Assembly (NCBI GenBank): GCA_023548195.1
Contig: JAJHZJ010000751.1
Span: 1,120,501 to 1,184,500, forward strand
Direction of reading: 5' to 3'
Source of the DNA: Bettongia penicillata ogilbyi
Lineage: Eukaryota; Chordata; Mammalia; Diprotodontia; Potoroidae
Length of the DNA stretch: 64,000 nt
The notes beneath the pieces were generated by a model. The model searched no databases. It had not been told where the DNA came from and saw only the letters and a program-made list of their open reading frames with translations. Positions 1-10,769 of the stretch are shown here, piece after piece (the first letter of the stretch is position 1; each line of letters opens with the position of its first letter). Position numbers and translations under genes: made by a program.

Positions 1-1390
1 CACTACCCAGGGGTGTGCTGGTAAATGTTTAACAACTGGCTTTCTTGGGGGATGGGAGGAGGAGGCATACCACCATCATTCTTTTAAATTTAAGCTGCAT
101 CATTAACATATTCTCCATCAGTCTCAAATCTACACCATTAACAAATCACGTAAGCAGGCTCTGATTTAGTTTCCATGGTACAAATGTTTGCACTGAAAAA
201 TTAGGAATTGACTTTGGTGGGTAGTTAGAACAGATTTCCAGCTTACCTCTTCTACTATCTTAAGAATGACCATCCCCTAAGCTTCCAGGCTTTCTCTCAG
301 TTGCAGTAGTTTTATACAGTTCTCAGAGGTTGTAAACAAATTCCTCAGTCAATCTGAAATTATTTCCACTCTTACATAAGAAAGTGTTCATGTCTAGAAA
401 ACAATTGACATGTTTTCTAATAAAGGTATTGGCATAAGTGATCTGCTCCAGATGTGTTTGTACTAGGGACAAATTGAAATTCTATTTTTGTTATCCTGCG
501 AATTGTATTGTAATTATTTTATATTTGGTGTACTGTCCCTTGGTAGGAAGGGTGTTAGGGAGCAAAAGTTAAGTGTAAGTTAGGACTGGGGACTGGGGAA
601 GGTTTCCAGGTTGTTTTATTTTATTTTTGCCCCATGATCAAAAGATGAAAGTTAGCAGCAATAAGGATAAATATAAAAGCTCACACTTTCACAAATTCAG
701 AACTAAACAAATGCAAGATGGAGAGGTGTGGCTGCATAGGAGTTCATCTGTAAATGAATCAGCAGAGTAATATGCCAGCTAAGAACACTTATGGAATCTG
801 GAGCTGAATGGAAAGGCAAGAGTCAAGGACCAAACAGGTCCAGAGGCCACCCCTAAGCAGACCTCAACTAGAGTATTATGTTCAGTTTCATGTACTACCA
901 TTCAGAAAAGACCTTAATGAGACAGCTATCATCCAGAGAAGGGCAGTTCAGATGGTGCATATATACATATATGGAAAGAGCTAGAGATACTTAGCCTGGA
1001 GAAAGCTTGTGACAGTGGGATATGTGATAGGTGTATTCAGCCCATTTGTTTAAGGGTGATAACATGGAAGACGGAATATGATTTGTTTTCCTTGGCCTGA
1101 GCAAGTAGAATCAAGAGTGAAAAAGGCAGAAGTTGCGAAGAGGTAATTTTAGGCTTCCTCTCATGAAAAACTTTGCCAAAATTATCTCTCTATCAAAATA
1201 GAATGGATTGGGGAACTAGTAGGTTCAACTCAATGAGAACCTTTTAACCAAACTCTGCATAAGTCTTTGTCACATGCTGCAGAGGGTTTTGGGGTTCAGG
1301 TATGGGTCATAGCACATTAAAAATTCACTGAGGACCCTTCAAATACTGACATTCTGTGATTTAGTGAAGCCATATTCCATGTTCCTGATA
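1..1390. other. No recognisable gene or repeat
   Basis: AT-rich sequence with scattered stops in all frames. I see no SINE box, LINE protein similarity or long ORF. A short alternating ATATAC patch lies near 958-972. Confidence 0.4.
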
Positions 1391-1399
1391 TTAACATAT

Positions 1400-1585
1400 T
1401 TTGAGTTGTAAGGAACCCCAGAGACTACCCACCCCAACCCTTTCACTTTATGAATGAGGACACTGAAACACAGAGAAATTAAATGATTTTCCCAATGTCA
1501 CACAGGTGATTTGTGGCAGAACTTATGTCTGAAGCTAGGTCCCTCTGATTCTAAATTCTGAGCCCTTTTCATATTGGACCATATG
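1400..1585 (-). mobile_element. MIR/CORE-type SINE, minus strand
   Basis: Read on the plus strand it gives a 'gaggacactgaaacacagag' block, a 'cccaatgtcacacaggtga' block and a trailing CTGATTCTAAATTCTGAGCCC segment. These are the degenerate reverse complement of the SINE B-box and core region. The copy is old and the boundaries are approximate. Confidence 0.65.
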
Positions 1586-1587
1586 AT

Positions 1588-1662
1588 TTTTATTATTTAT
1601 TTATTTATATTATTATTATCATATATATTTATGTATTATATTGTGTATATTTATTATTATTT
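1588..1662. repeat. AT-rich low-complexity (TTATTA/TATA)
   Basis: Mixed TTA, TTTA and TATA units with almost no G or C. Confidence 0.8.
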
Positions 1663-1819
1663 TCCAATCAATTTTTTCTTCCCATCCCCCCCAACTCCAC
1701 TGAAGGGGGGAAATAAACCCTTTAATAGATTATCATAGTCAATAAAAATAAGTTCCATATTACCCTTGTCCATACATATATGTCTAATTTAAATATTGAA
1801 GAGTTCTAGAGCTCTATCA

Positions 1820-2620
1820 ATAAGTGAACATTTATTTAACACCTACTGTGTGCTAGCAACTCTTCTAAGTGCTTGAGGTACAAAAAAAGGTCAAAAGGTA
1901 GTCCCTAATCACAAGGAGTTCATGATCTAATGTAGCAGACAACAAATAAAAATACAACAAGAAATCTACAGGTTGAATAGGAAATGATTAGAAGGGGTAG
2001 GCATTCAAAATAAGAGGGTTGGGGAAAGCTTCCAGCAAAAAAAAAAAAAAGTGGGTGGGCGGTGCGGATTTTAGCTGAGACTTAAAAAAAAGCCAGGGAA
2101 GTCATTGGTGGAATTGAGGAAGAAGAGTGTTCCAGGCATGGGGTAAAGCAAGAGAAAACTCCCAGAGCCTAGAGAGAACATCTTGTTTGTGGAACAACCA
2201 GGAGGCCAATATCACTGCGATGTGTTACATGGATGTTATATATGTCACATGAATGGGAAGAAGATGGAAGAAGATTGGAAAGATAGGGACTAGGTCAATA
2301 AGGGCTTTGAAAGCTGAACGGGATTTTTTATTTGATCCTGGAGGTAATAGGAAGCACTGGAACTATTGATTATGGTTATATTTTAGGGACTGAAAGGAGG
2401 CTGGATTGAAGTGGAGAGAGATCCATGGCAGGCAGACAAACCAGCACAGTATTGCAGTAGTCCAAAAGTGAGATGATGGCAGCCTGTCGCAGAGTGGTGG
2501 CAGTGCCAGAGGAGAGAAGTGGGTGTATCTGGCATATGTTGTAAAGGTGAAGTCAGCAGACCTTGGCAATAGATTGGATATGTGGTGGGAGAGCAAAGAT
2601 TGAAAGATAGTGAGAAGTTA
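1820..2620 (-). mobile_element. L2 (CR1-clade) LINE, 3' half, minus strand
   Basis: The plus strand starts with the reverse complement of the L2 3' tip (ACATTTATTTAACACCTACTGTGTGC). It continues through the reverse complement of the ORF2 C-terminus: 'caaggagttcatgatctaat', 'ccaggcatggggtaaagc', 'tttgatcctggaggtaatag', 'cagtattgcagtagtccaaa'. The minus-strand peptide at 2363-2596 reads like the ISNLLPR...FSPLALPP part of L2 reverse-transcriptase-side sequence. Frameshifted and dead. A 14-bp A run at about 2037-2050 interrupts it. Confidence 0.8.
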
Positions 2621-2621
2621 A

Positions 2622-2815
2622 GTATAAGGGACCTGAACCTGGAACCAGGAAAGCCTAGGTTCAAATCCTACCTAAGATTATTGACAAGCTGCATGATTCT
2701 AGGGGAGTCATTTAATTTCTCTGTGACTCATTTTTTCTCATCTGTAAAAGGTAAGGGTTGGGTTTGAAGTCATTTCAGGTCCTGTCTTGCACAGTCTATG
2801 ATCCCATAATCTCCA
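2622..2815 (+). mobile_element. tRNA-headed SINE with CR1/L3-like tail
   Basis: Head: 'gaacctggaaccaggaaagc', then 'aggttcaaatcctacc' (B-box-like), then 'ctcatctgtaaaag', ending CAGTCTATGATCCCAT. It abuts the truncated L2 and may have inserted into it. Confidence 0.65.
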
Positions 2816-3420
2816 CCTGATACAACATTTATTGGCGCATAATTTCAACTAGCTCCATTCTTGACTAACCAAAGGCTCCTTTATCAGATAGGCACTGACC
2901 CTGTAGGCATTTTAAAAAATGATATCTGATCAGGTCTACTGAATAATCGCCTTTACTCAGAGTCCTCACTGAGTCTCCCTTTATGCTAAATGGAAAGGCT
3001 GTCTCTGTTGAGTTAACAGTTCCTATAACTGCCAGCATTTACTTCATTGTATTTTCCAAGAAAGGTCCTAAATTGGATGATGTCATATGTTCAGGCCACA
3101 CACATAGACTTCACTAATTGCAACATTTACTGGACGAATTTGCATTTCTAATTTTTCATAAAATACCAGGCACCATTCTTAGAACCTAGCATCACCTCCT
3201 GTTATAGCCTGGCATTTCTATTGCTTAAGTTCCTCTGTCCTCCTCACCCCATCCACTCCCTACAGTTTTGGAATTGTTAATCATTTAATAAGAACATCCT
3301 TTTCCAAAAGGAAAAGTGAGCTATTTTTAACCACCTATTCTTTTTTTTATATTGTTGAATAATTCTCTACCGAAAAATCACAACAGGAAGAATTCTAACC
3401 TTATTTTAGACGTAAACTAG
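2816..3420. other. No recognisable gene or repeat
   Basis: AT-rich, with frequent stops in all six frames. I could not assign any repeat family. Confidence 0.35.
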
Positions 3421-3424
3421 AAGG

Positions 3425-3575
3425 TGTAGTCTAATCCTTGGTTCCACCAACTGTGGCATCTCAGTCAAGTCACTTTCTCTCCCTGCTGCTCCGTTTCCTC
3501 ATTTCTAAAAGAAGAAAGTTGAGCTAAATCATCTCAAGCCTGTCTTCTAGTTCTAAATTCTATGATCAAGAAATC
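3425..3575 (+). mobile_element. SINE with CR1/L3-like tail
   Basis: Contains 'cagtcaagtcactttctct', 'ccgtttcctcatttctaaaa' and a terminal TTCTAAATTCTATGATC. This is the same tail type as the copies at 2.7, 5.7, 10.2 and 15.1 kb. Confidence 0.65.
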
Positions 3576-3589
3576 CCAGAAATTCTAAA

Positions 3590-4480
3590 TATATTGGTCT
3601 TTGGAATCCATTTAGTCCAATCTCTATCCCTGAAAGATCCCTACTGTGAAGTAATTTACCAGTGGTTCCCTATATTTTCCTTGAATATTTCCAGTGACTA
3701 GCTCAATTCCTACTAAAGTAACTCATCTTTGAATAGCTCTAATTTTTTAGGAAGGGTATTGTTATGGTTGAGCTTTTACCTTTCTTGTTTGGTTACATCA
3801 AGCCTAAATACTAAATGCTAACCCTAATACTCTGCAGTTTTTCCACTTCTAATTTTATTCTCTGGCGCCAATTAGAACTTGTCTAATCCCTCTTGTAGAA
3901 GTTGCTGCTATATAATTGTTTTTCAATTGAATCCAACCCTTCATGATCCCATTTGGAGTTTTCTTGGCAAAGATAATAGAGTGATTATTTTACAGATGGG
4001 GAAACTGAAGCAAACTGGGTTAAGTGACTTGCCCAGGATCACTCAGCTAGTAAATGCCTGAGGCCAGATTTGAACTCAGGAAGATGAGTCTTCCTGACTC
4101 CAGGCCCAGAACTCTATCCACTGTATCATCTAGCTGGTCTCTAGTAGACAACATTCTTCCAAATACTTAAAAACAACTGATATAACTCCTGCCCTCTCCT
4201 ACTTAGTCTTCTATCCTCCAGGTTAAATAAACCTTGTTCTTTTAACTGATCCTAACAGATCATGAGCTCAGTCACAATTCTGTTTGCCTCCTTCTGGATA
4301 CTCTCTATCTTATCAGGGTGGTGCCCAGGCCTGAGCATCAATCTCCCGATGTATTCTGACCAGAATATGGTACTTTAGGACCATCTTCTGCTTATGGCTA
4401 GACCTCTACCCTTTTCCTCAAGGAGTTCCTCATAATTTTCTCCAAGGGCTAACACATAAGGTATGTGTCCAATAAATATT
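3590..4480 (-). mobile_element. L3/CR1 LINE 3' region, minus strand, split by a SINE
   Basis: Plus-strand reading: 'tgaatagctctaattttttag', 'ttagaacttgtctaatccct', then (after the SINE) 'ccttctggatactctctatc' and 'gtggtgcccaggcctgag'. These match the reverse complement of the 3' region of CR1-clade L3. The SINE at about 3900-4140 cuts the element. Very old copy, with no ORF left. Confidence 0.6.
3900..4142 (-). mobile_element. Marsupial tRNA-derived SINE, minus strand
   Basis: The full reverse-complement structure is visible: 'ccatttggagttttcttggc', 'ggggaaactgaagcaaactg', 'gacttgcccaggatcactca', 'gatttgaactcaggaagatg', 'ctctatccactgtatcatct'. The imperfect flanks CTTGTAGAAG and CTAGTAGACA may be a degenerate target-site duplication. 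Confidence 0.85.
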
Positions 4481-4484
4481 TCCC

Positions 4485-4858
4485 AAGGGTCACATAGAAA
4501 ATATTGAACACTAATGTGTATTAGTGGATGCACATCTCCTATTTTCCCATTTTCATTTTTTCCTTCGTCTCCTCATCTTTCTTTTTGCCTTCCATCTGGA
4601 TGAACATGAATACACTGTGTCTTTTATTAATTCTCTCAAGATGCTTTCAAGAAAAAAGTTGAAAATCATCTCAATTCATATATGGGAAATATGGAAATAT
4701 CAGTCCCAGTTTTAAATGGTAAAACAAAAGATAACATCCAATGAAGAGTAATATTTTCAATCTTTTTTTCTTCCAGAAATTCTCTAATTGAGTTATATGA
4801 GTCTTTACCCATATAATGGATCAAAGGATTCCCAAATATTTTACAAATATAATGTGGA
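4485..4858. other. No recognisable gene or repeat
   Basis: AT-rich, with short ORFs only. The 63- and 79-codon ORFs on opposite strands here show no recognisable domain. Confidence 0.35.
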
Positions 4859-4859
4859 A

Positions 4860-5010
4860 AGTATAGTATTATTGAATCAACATATTTTAAAGTTGTAAGA
4901 GACATTGAAGTCCATACATCTCTTTTGACACATGAGGAAACTGAATCCCAAATGATCTTCCTGATGTTACCAAGTTAATTAGCAAGAGAATGGAAGAACC
5001 TGGATTAAAT
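4860..5010 (-). mobile_element. MIR-type SINE fragment, minus strand
   Basis: Contains 'cacatgaggaaactgaatcc' and 'gatgttaccaagttaattag', a decayed reverse complement of the SINE core. Confidence 0.5.
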
Positions 5011-5560
5011 CATTCCTTCCTATTGGACAGAAAATCAACCCACAATTTATAATTAGCCAGTACAAATAGGCAAGTAAAGGAAATAAAAGACATCAACCAT
5101 AAATATTATTTGTAAATTTGGTTCAGAATCTTAGGGAAGCAAACACATTTTTGCAAATATTTCATACATTCCCAATCCTTCCATGTGAAGTAACCTAAAT
5201 TTGAAATTTACTTTATAAACTTTAGCTATCCTATCATAAAAGAAAACATTTATTCTTTTGAGATTGTTGGGGGGAAAAATCTTTTGGGGTCTATATTTTC
5301 TCCAAAAAACAAATGCCATATAGAAAGCCAAAACTTTAGTGGACCACTTTACCTTTTCATTTCCCTGCTTCCCCTTCAGATCACCAAGTCTTTTTTGCTC
5401 ATGAAATTTAGAGCCAGATGTCATAACATCCAACTTACCCTCAAAAAGGGCACCAGGACCCAGGCAGGAGAAAAATTTCATCTAAGAGTCATTCATTTCT
5501 TTGACATTTTTTTTTTAAATTGAGTTTCTCCTGTGTGGACAGCACTACACTCTTTATTGC
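5011..5560. other. Unassigned; holds an unconvincing 116-codon minus-strand ORF
   Basis: A minus-strand ORF at 5131-5481 has no recognisable motif. Its composition is K- and F-rich, as expected of random AT-rich DNA, and a 79-codon plus-strand ORF overlaps it. I do not call a gene here. Confidence 0.35.
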
Positions 5561-5569
5561 TGTTATTAC

Positions 5570-5745
5570 TTTTTGAATTTTTTGAGAGATGGTAGCCCCA
5601 TTCCTGACTTCATGGGTCATTTGGAGATCTTAGCAAAGTCACTGAAACTCTTTAGGTTTCATTTTCCTTACCTGCTAGTTGAGGAATTTAGGCTGAATTC
5701 CTCTGATGTATCTTCCAGTCCTAATGCTACGTTCCCATATTAAGG
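5570..5745 (+). mobile_element. SINE with CR1/L3-like tail
   Basis: Contains 'gcaaagtcactgaaactctt', 'ggtttcattttccttacctg' and 'tatcttccagtcctaatgct'. Same architecture as the copy at 3425-3575. Confidence 0.55.
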
Positions 5746-6420
5746 GGTCAGGGAAGGTCTTCCACTGGGTCCCGGGACCTGCCATTTTTGTTTTTTAGCC
5801 ATGAATTTCTATCAAACCAATATGCTTTTAAAATACTTAATGCTAATGAATGGAGATCACCCATGTTTCAGTGTCACACTTGAGAATCAAATCCACTGAT
5901 TAATTTTGTTCATGATTCCTTACCTCTGCCAGGACAGCAAAGGCCAATTCTCACTTAAATTCTTACCATCTTTTTTTGTTATTAAAAGAATAATTCACTA
6001 TTTTCACCTTCTGTGCCTTCTGAGCTACTTGACAGCTACTTGTTTGGGGAAGACTTGTGTTCATCACTATGATTTGTCTCCCAGGTATCTCTGAAAGTCT
6101 GAATTGCTTTTGAAGGGGCTTTGTAACAGTCTTTTCTGTGCCCACCTTATTACTTTTCCTTTTGATGCATTTGAATATTAGACATGCTGAAATGCAAAGA
6201 ACATCAGATAGAGGATTTCATCGCTAATGCTTCCACAAATCTGTAAACCCTTGGTGTAAAGATCTGGGTTCTAATTTACTAGAAAATTGGGCCATAATCA
6301 TGACTTTGAACTAGGTTGTCTGCCAGCCTCAAAATTTTTGCAGGCCTCTATTAAGTATTTGAGAGGCAATACACAGTTTCAAATTTTCATGAACATTCTC
6401 AGGATTTTCCAAGAACAAAA
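5746..6420. other. No recognisable gene or repeat
   Basis: Mixed AT-rich sequence with no LINE or SINE box found. Overlapping 60-62 codon ORFs on both strands are not supported as genes. Confidence 0.35.
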
Positions 6421-6431
6421 TACATACATAC

Positions 6432-6498
<67 letters not shown>

Positions 6499-6516
6499 TA
6501 TATATATATATATATA
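6421..6516. repeat. (TA)n microsatellite
   Basis: ACATACATACG leads into about 28 uninterrupted TA units (6433-6488). A short ACACAC interruption and about 12 more AT units follow. The apparent YIYIY ORFs on both strands are translations of this repeat. Confidence 0.98.
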
Positions 6517-6519
6517 ATT

Positions 6520-7598
6520 CTTAATCATCCCTCTTATATGATTACATCCAAAATCAATATTTTTTCTCATTATTGGAAAGAAGAAAAATATTAAAATAAT
6601 GAACTAGGGCAAAGTTTCATTCCTCAGTATTTCAAACTTGACTTTTAGTTTTGCCTTGGCAGGATAGATCACTTGCCAGGGTTTTGTTTTAAATAACTTT
6701 TTTAAATGTTTAATGTAATTGAAAAGCCTACTCTGGCATTAAAAGCATGGAGAAAGGCAGCATGAGGGACGAGAACAAGTATTAGACATGGAGAAAGATT
6801 TGGATGTAAGGTTGAGTTTAGCTTTTAACTAGTCTTGAGACCCTAGTGTGATGGCAAGCAAAGTAGGATCTTTGCTGTTTTTGTTTTAGTATAATCAAGT
6901 GCCTCTGATTGAATCTTGCCTTTATCAATCAATAGTCTTTACTAGGAGTAAAGTGCAGAAACAAGAGTTTCTTTAGCTAGAAACAGTATATGTATTTCTT
7001 TTGTTAATTATTTTAATGTGATTCAAGATCTTCCCTACCCAATAATGGGCCTGAGAAGATTTGTAGGAAGACACATACTTTTTGTTAATCAGGCACTAGT
7101 TCTGAAGCCTTCTGGCTCTAAAAATTGTATGATACTCGGAGGATGAGGTTTTACTTTGGGGCTTACTGACTGAAAGTGTTTGTTTGGCCAGAGGAGACTG
7201 ACAGTTGGATCTGTCTGTTGATCTATGATGTATGTGTTGCTTATATCAGGCAGCTGGAAGCACTGTCTGATTTGTATTTGTATTCTCTCTAAAAGTTCAG
7301 GGTGCTAACCTTTTCCCCTGAACTAAGTGAATGCTATATGTGCTTGATTAAAGTGATTGGTAACCCCTCAAAAGTTGCCTTTCCTTTTAGAAAAGCAGAT
7401 CAAAGAACCTGTGATAGCAACCCCCTGCATATGTCAGAGTGCTTACTGATACACCTGAGTGAGGTCCTGGGCTCATTTTCTTCATCAGTTATGATGGAGT
7501 CAGTCATTCTACTACTTACTTCAAAGGATTGCTGCATCTCTACCCATCTTTGTATCATTCTTACCCATTACTCCCCTCCATAAACGATATATTCTAGC
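6520..7598. other. No recognisable gene or repeat
   Basis: About 1.1 kb without clear repeat boxes. A 93-codon ORF at 7302-7583 (+) has no recognisable domain. Confidence 0.35.
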
Positions 7599-7599
7599 T

Positions 7600-7790
7600 C
7601 CATTGGCCTATGTGATGTTGTTCAAATTACACTCCATTTTTCATCTCAGTGGTTTCATCTCACTGGCTCTCTCCCATGCCTAGAATTCCCTCCCTTCCCA
7701 CCTTTACCTCTTAGAATCACTGACTTCCTTCAAGACTCAGATCAAGGGCCAATTGCTGTCCCCTCAGGTGCTAATGCCTATCTCAGAATC
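7600..7790 (+). mobile_element. L2 ORF2 C-terminal coding remnant
   Basis: 'ggctctctcccatgcctaga', 'attccctcccttcccacc' and 'cttccttcaagactcagatc' match the last part of L2 ORF2 (SHAWNSLPSHL...SFKTQ). The matching 3' tip lies about 450 bp downstream. Confidence 0.7.
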
Positions 7791-8235
7791 AGAAGGGATC
7801 ACAAACATAAGGCTGTTTGCAACCTTGAAAGTTTCCTATGAATGTTACCTTCCATCCTAGACTCTAAGGCCATCATCCAGAGAAGCAGCTTCTGAGAAGG
7901 GGATAGCCATGCCCATCAAGTGCCAAGCAGCAGGGCAGGCAAGCCAACCTCACGGAGGCAGCAAAGTGCCCTGGGGGAGATACAAGAGGCAACCAAGTCA
8001 GTGCCACCCTTTCAACTGCAACCTCCAACCACTGACCCACTGCTTCCAAGAGGCATAAACAGCAGCTCAGGCCTCCTCAGCAGCCACAGTGACTGAAGAC
8101 CCAGGGAAGAAAGCCCTCAGCACCATCAAAAGGTTCAAATGGATTTTTTATTTCTTTTTTATGGAATGGACAGTAAGAAAAGACATCAACTCTTTTTTAC
8201 GTTGTTCCCAAAGGACGCATGACCTTTTCTTTTGA
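7791..8235. other. Unassigned GC-richer block inside an L2
   Basis: It separates the L2 coding remnant from an L2 3' tip in the same orientation. 7860-8120 is clearly GC-richer than its flanks and has no SINE, LINE or STR signature I know. It is a candidate insertion of an unrecognised element or processed transcript. No ORF and no clear poly(A) or target-site duplication were found. Confidence 0.45.
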
Positions 8236-8237
8236 TA

Positions 8238-8345
8238 TGTGTTGTTTCTGTGATCAGGAGATGAGCTTCTTGAGAGCAGGGGCTGTCTCCACTTTTCTAT
8301 GTATATCCTCAGTCTTTGGTACAATGCTTCATACATAGTACACTC
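8238..8345 (+). mobile_element. L2 LINE 3' tip
   Basis: 'gatgagcttcttgagagcag', 'gggctgtctccacttttcta' and 'acaatgcttcatacatagta' match the L2 3' UTR ('gagctccttgagggcaggga ... agtgcctggcacatagta'). Confidence 0.75.
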
Positions 8346-8920
8346 TAAATTTTACTCCATTCAGTTATTATTATTATTATGTGAATAAAGCAGTTTGTAA
8401 ATATAATGTAGATGCACACATAGACATATATACATGTACATATATGTGTGTATATGAAATGAATGAAAAACCCCAAGGAACAGTGTCTGGGTAATTAACT
8501 ATCAATCCATTAATTAAGCTAGCTGGCAATCAATTAATCGATGGTCAATGGTTTTTCTTGGTAACCAAAAGACCCCAAAGGAGATTCTGAGATGCCTTAA
8601 ATACCTTCTGAAAGGGCATTCCCTGGACAACTGAAAATCAACCTTTGCTGGTGGACCTTAAGCGAGAAGATGTGTCAAAAGTTTTCAGCTCCTCCAGTTA
8701 AGAAGGTGGCTTGAACATAAGACTTGGCAGCTGGCAGCCTCCTGCCATCTCCGTCTGGACTTCTCTATTCAGTTTTCTCCTTCATAAGCTGGGTTACCCT
8801 GAAGTCCAATGGAAGGGACCACTAGGGGTGTCGTAGTTGGGTGAGGTCCTGCCCCAGATTGATGAAAATGTTCGTTGATGGCTAGAGGAAATCTCATCAG
8901 TCAGTTGTGTGCTTCAGAGA
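8346..8920. other. Unassigned, with a short TTA repeat
   Basis: A TTATTATTATTAT stretch lies at about 8368-8380 and a TATATACATGTACATATATG patch at about 8425-8455. The remainder is unassigned. AATTAATTAAG and ATCAATTAATCGAT sit near 8510-8545. Confidence 0.4.
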
Positions 8921-8929
8921 CTGTCTTAA

Positions 8930-9066
8930 GCAAACGTGGTGAAGTGACTTGATCCCGGGATCACACAGCTCGGAAGTGTCTGAGTCCACCTTTGAGCTCA
9001 GGGAGATGAGCCTTCTTGCCTGAAGGCCCAGCACTCTGTGCACTATGGCCTCACCTAGCTGCCCCT
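8930..9066 (-). mobile_element. Marsupial tRNA-derived SINE head, minus strand
   Basis: 'gggatcacacagctcggaag', 'tttgagctcagggagatgag', 'cctgaaggcccagcactctg' and 'cctcacctagctgcccc' form the reverse complement of the head. The 3' part of the SINE is missing. Confidence 0.75.
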
Positions 9067-9074
9067 TTCATGCT

Positions 9075-9178
9075 ATATATAAGGTAAGTAAGGAAAGTGA
9101 CAGTTCACACAGGTAGCAGGTATGAGGTTTGAATCTAGGTACTTTGGCTCCAGAACCACTGTCCTCTCTCTACTATAC
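9075..9178 (-). mobile_element. MIR-type SINE fragment, minus strand
   Basis: 'cacacaggtagcaggtatga' and 'ggtttgaatctaggtacttt' are the reverse complement of a SINE box region. It abuts the SINE upstream. Confidence 0.5.
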
Positions 9179-9180
9179 CC

Positions 9181-9227
<47 letters not shown>

Positions 9228-9230
9228 GCA
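9181..9230. repeat. (CATATA)8 microsatellite
   Basis: Eight hexamer units of CATATA, the last reading CATATG. ORFs through it read TYTYTY or ICICIC and are not genes. Confidence 0.97.
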
Positions 9231-9234
9231 TGTA

Positions 9235-9558
9235 CAAACACATGTATGTCTTCCAGACTCAACCTGATTAGCTTTAGGGATGGGACATTCACTTCCTACC
9301 AAGGGACAGCCTGTTCGACTTTTTGACAAATCATTGATGAGCTTTGAAATGCATCTCCCCATATCTGTAACCCATTGATCTCAGTTCTATAATCTGGAAT
9401 CATGGCTAATTCATTTTGAATATTACAGCCCTTTAAAAAAATAATCAGGAAAAAAAAAGTTATCACATCCCCTCTGCCTCCTCAAAAATCTTCTCCAAGT
9501 TCAATGATCTCACTTTCTAAAGCAGTTCCTCAGAGAATGACTCAAATCTCTTTAAACA
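9235..9558. other. No recognisable gene or repeat
   Basis: Ordinary sequence with no repeat boxes. An A run lies at about 9451-9458. Confidence 0.35.
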
Positions 9559-9559
9559 T

Positions 9560-9650
9560 CTGAATCATTTTCTGTAATTAAATGAATGAATAAATGAATG
9601 AAAAAGCATTTGTTAAGTGCCTTGTATGTTCTAGGCACTCTTTTCTTTCA
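9560..9650 (-). mobile_element. L2 3' tip, minus strand
   Basis: A TGAATGAATAAATGAATG tail followed by 'agcatttgttaagtgccttg' is the reverse complement of the L2 terminus. Confidence 0.65.
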
Positions 9651-10019
9651 TTTCTAACTAGGCTGACTACTTCACCATGTCCCAGAAAACTCTTCCTCTT
9701 CATCTGTCTGCTGTTGTTACTTAATTTAACACTGGATTCCCCCCTTGAAAATATCCTGCACCTCTGTGGCTGCTGTCTCTGATTGGACGGCTTCTTCTAG
9801 GATCTCTATTTAGGGAGGCCCTTCTGTCTACTCATTTCTCCCCAGCTGTATTCCAGACTTCATCATCCTGCCTCTCTTTTCCTACCTCAGTTCTCCCTTT
9901 CCCCCTTTTCAATTTCTTCTCTGAGATGTTTTCCTCTATTAGAATATACTTTCTCTGCCAACACAAACTGTTTTTCTTTTTGTCTAGGTCAATAGATAGA
10001 TATACATATATCATTATCG

Positions 10020-10090
10020 TTATTTGCGGGGCTCAGCACAGTATCTGGCACACAGCAAGCACTTAATAAATGCTTGTTGACTGACTGACT
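10020..10090 (+). mobile_element. L2 3' tip
   Basis: 'cagcacagtatctggcacac', 'gcacttaataaatgcttgtt' and a GACTGACTGACTG tail are diagnostic of the L2 3' end. The pyrimidine-rich 9660-10010 upstream may be more decayed L2, but I cannot show it. Confidence 0.8.
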
Positions 10091-10091
10091 G

Positions 10092-10136
10092 CTAAATACT
10101 GGTGATGCAAATACAAAAAAGTGAAACAATCCCTAC
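10092..10136 (-). mobile_element. L2-type fragment, minus strand
   Basis: 'actggtgatgcaaatacaaa' and 'gtgaaacaatccctaccc' are the reverse complement of the L2 3' UTR just inside the tip. With the preceding plus-strand tip this makes a head-to-head L2 pair. Confidence 0.5.
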
Positions 10137-10139
10137 CCA

Positions 10140-10345
10140 ACAACTGGCAGCTAGGTACACATGAATTCAGGAAGAAAGAATTGAGTTCAAATCTCATCTC
10201 ATCTTATCTCAGATCTTTACTAGCTATGTGACTTGCGGAAGTAATTTCACTGCTCTGGGCTCTAGTTTTCCCATTTGAAAAATGAAGATGTTGGATTTGA
10301 AGACTTCTTATGTCCCTGCAAGCTGTAAATTTATGGTCTGTTAAT
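10140..10345 (+). mobile_element. SINE with CR1/L3-like tail
   Basis: 'ggcagctaggtacacatgaa' head, 'gagttcaaatctcatctcat', 'tactagctatgtgacttgcg', 'ctagttttcccatttgaaaa' and 'ctgcaagctgtaaatttatg' tail. Confidence 0.75.
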
Positions 10346-10768
10346 CTCAAAGACCTTCCATTCTAATAAGAGGAGGCACCGTCTAGTCAACAAAGGGAGT
10401 TTTGCTTCTGAGCATCACAGGGATGGTGATAAGTTCCATAAGACAACTCATTTATGGACTCTTTCCAAAAGCAATGTTATTATTGATTTGATGACTGTAC
10501 CAAAGGCAAAAGGTAGACAAGAGTGAGGTGTAGAGAGGAGTAAGAACAGCACACAGATGGCAAGATAACCTGAGTTATATGGCTTAATGCCCAGATGGTA
10601 TGTGAAGGTGAAACATGATCTGGTCTATGGAGCCAGCAAGTAGATACAGTGAGCCAAAAGAGCTAGCTTGTACTTGACTCAGCCACCAATCAAAGTCATG
10701 GATGCCTTAAGGTGGCACTTTCAAAGATGAGTGTGTTAACTTCCCTTGGGACTAGGGGCATGTATTCT
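10346..10768. other. No recognisable gene or repeat
   Basis: No boxes recognised. Purine-rich 'gacaagagtgaggtgtagag' lies near 10516. Confidence 0.35.
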
Positions 10769-10769
10769 G

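Noticed and set aside
3900..4142. tRNA genes at SINE heads
   Set aside because: The B-box-like GGTTCAAATCC words belong to SINE heads; no clover-leaf with intact arms can be drawn.
5131..5481. 116-codon minus-strand ORF as a small gene
   Set aside because: No recognisable domain, no splice or promoter context, another ORF overlaps on the opposite strand, and composition is typical of AT-rich non-coding DNA.
6287..6570. ORFs encoding YIYIYIY repeats on both strands
   Set aside because: They are translations of the TA microsatellite and have no independent coding support.
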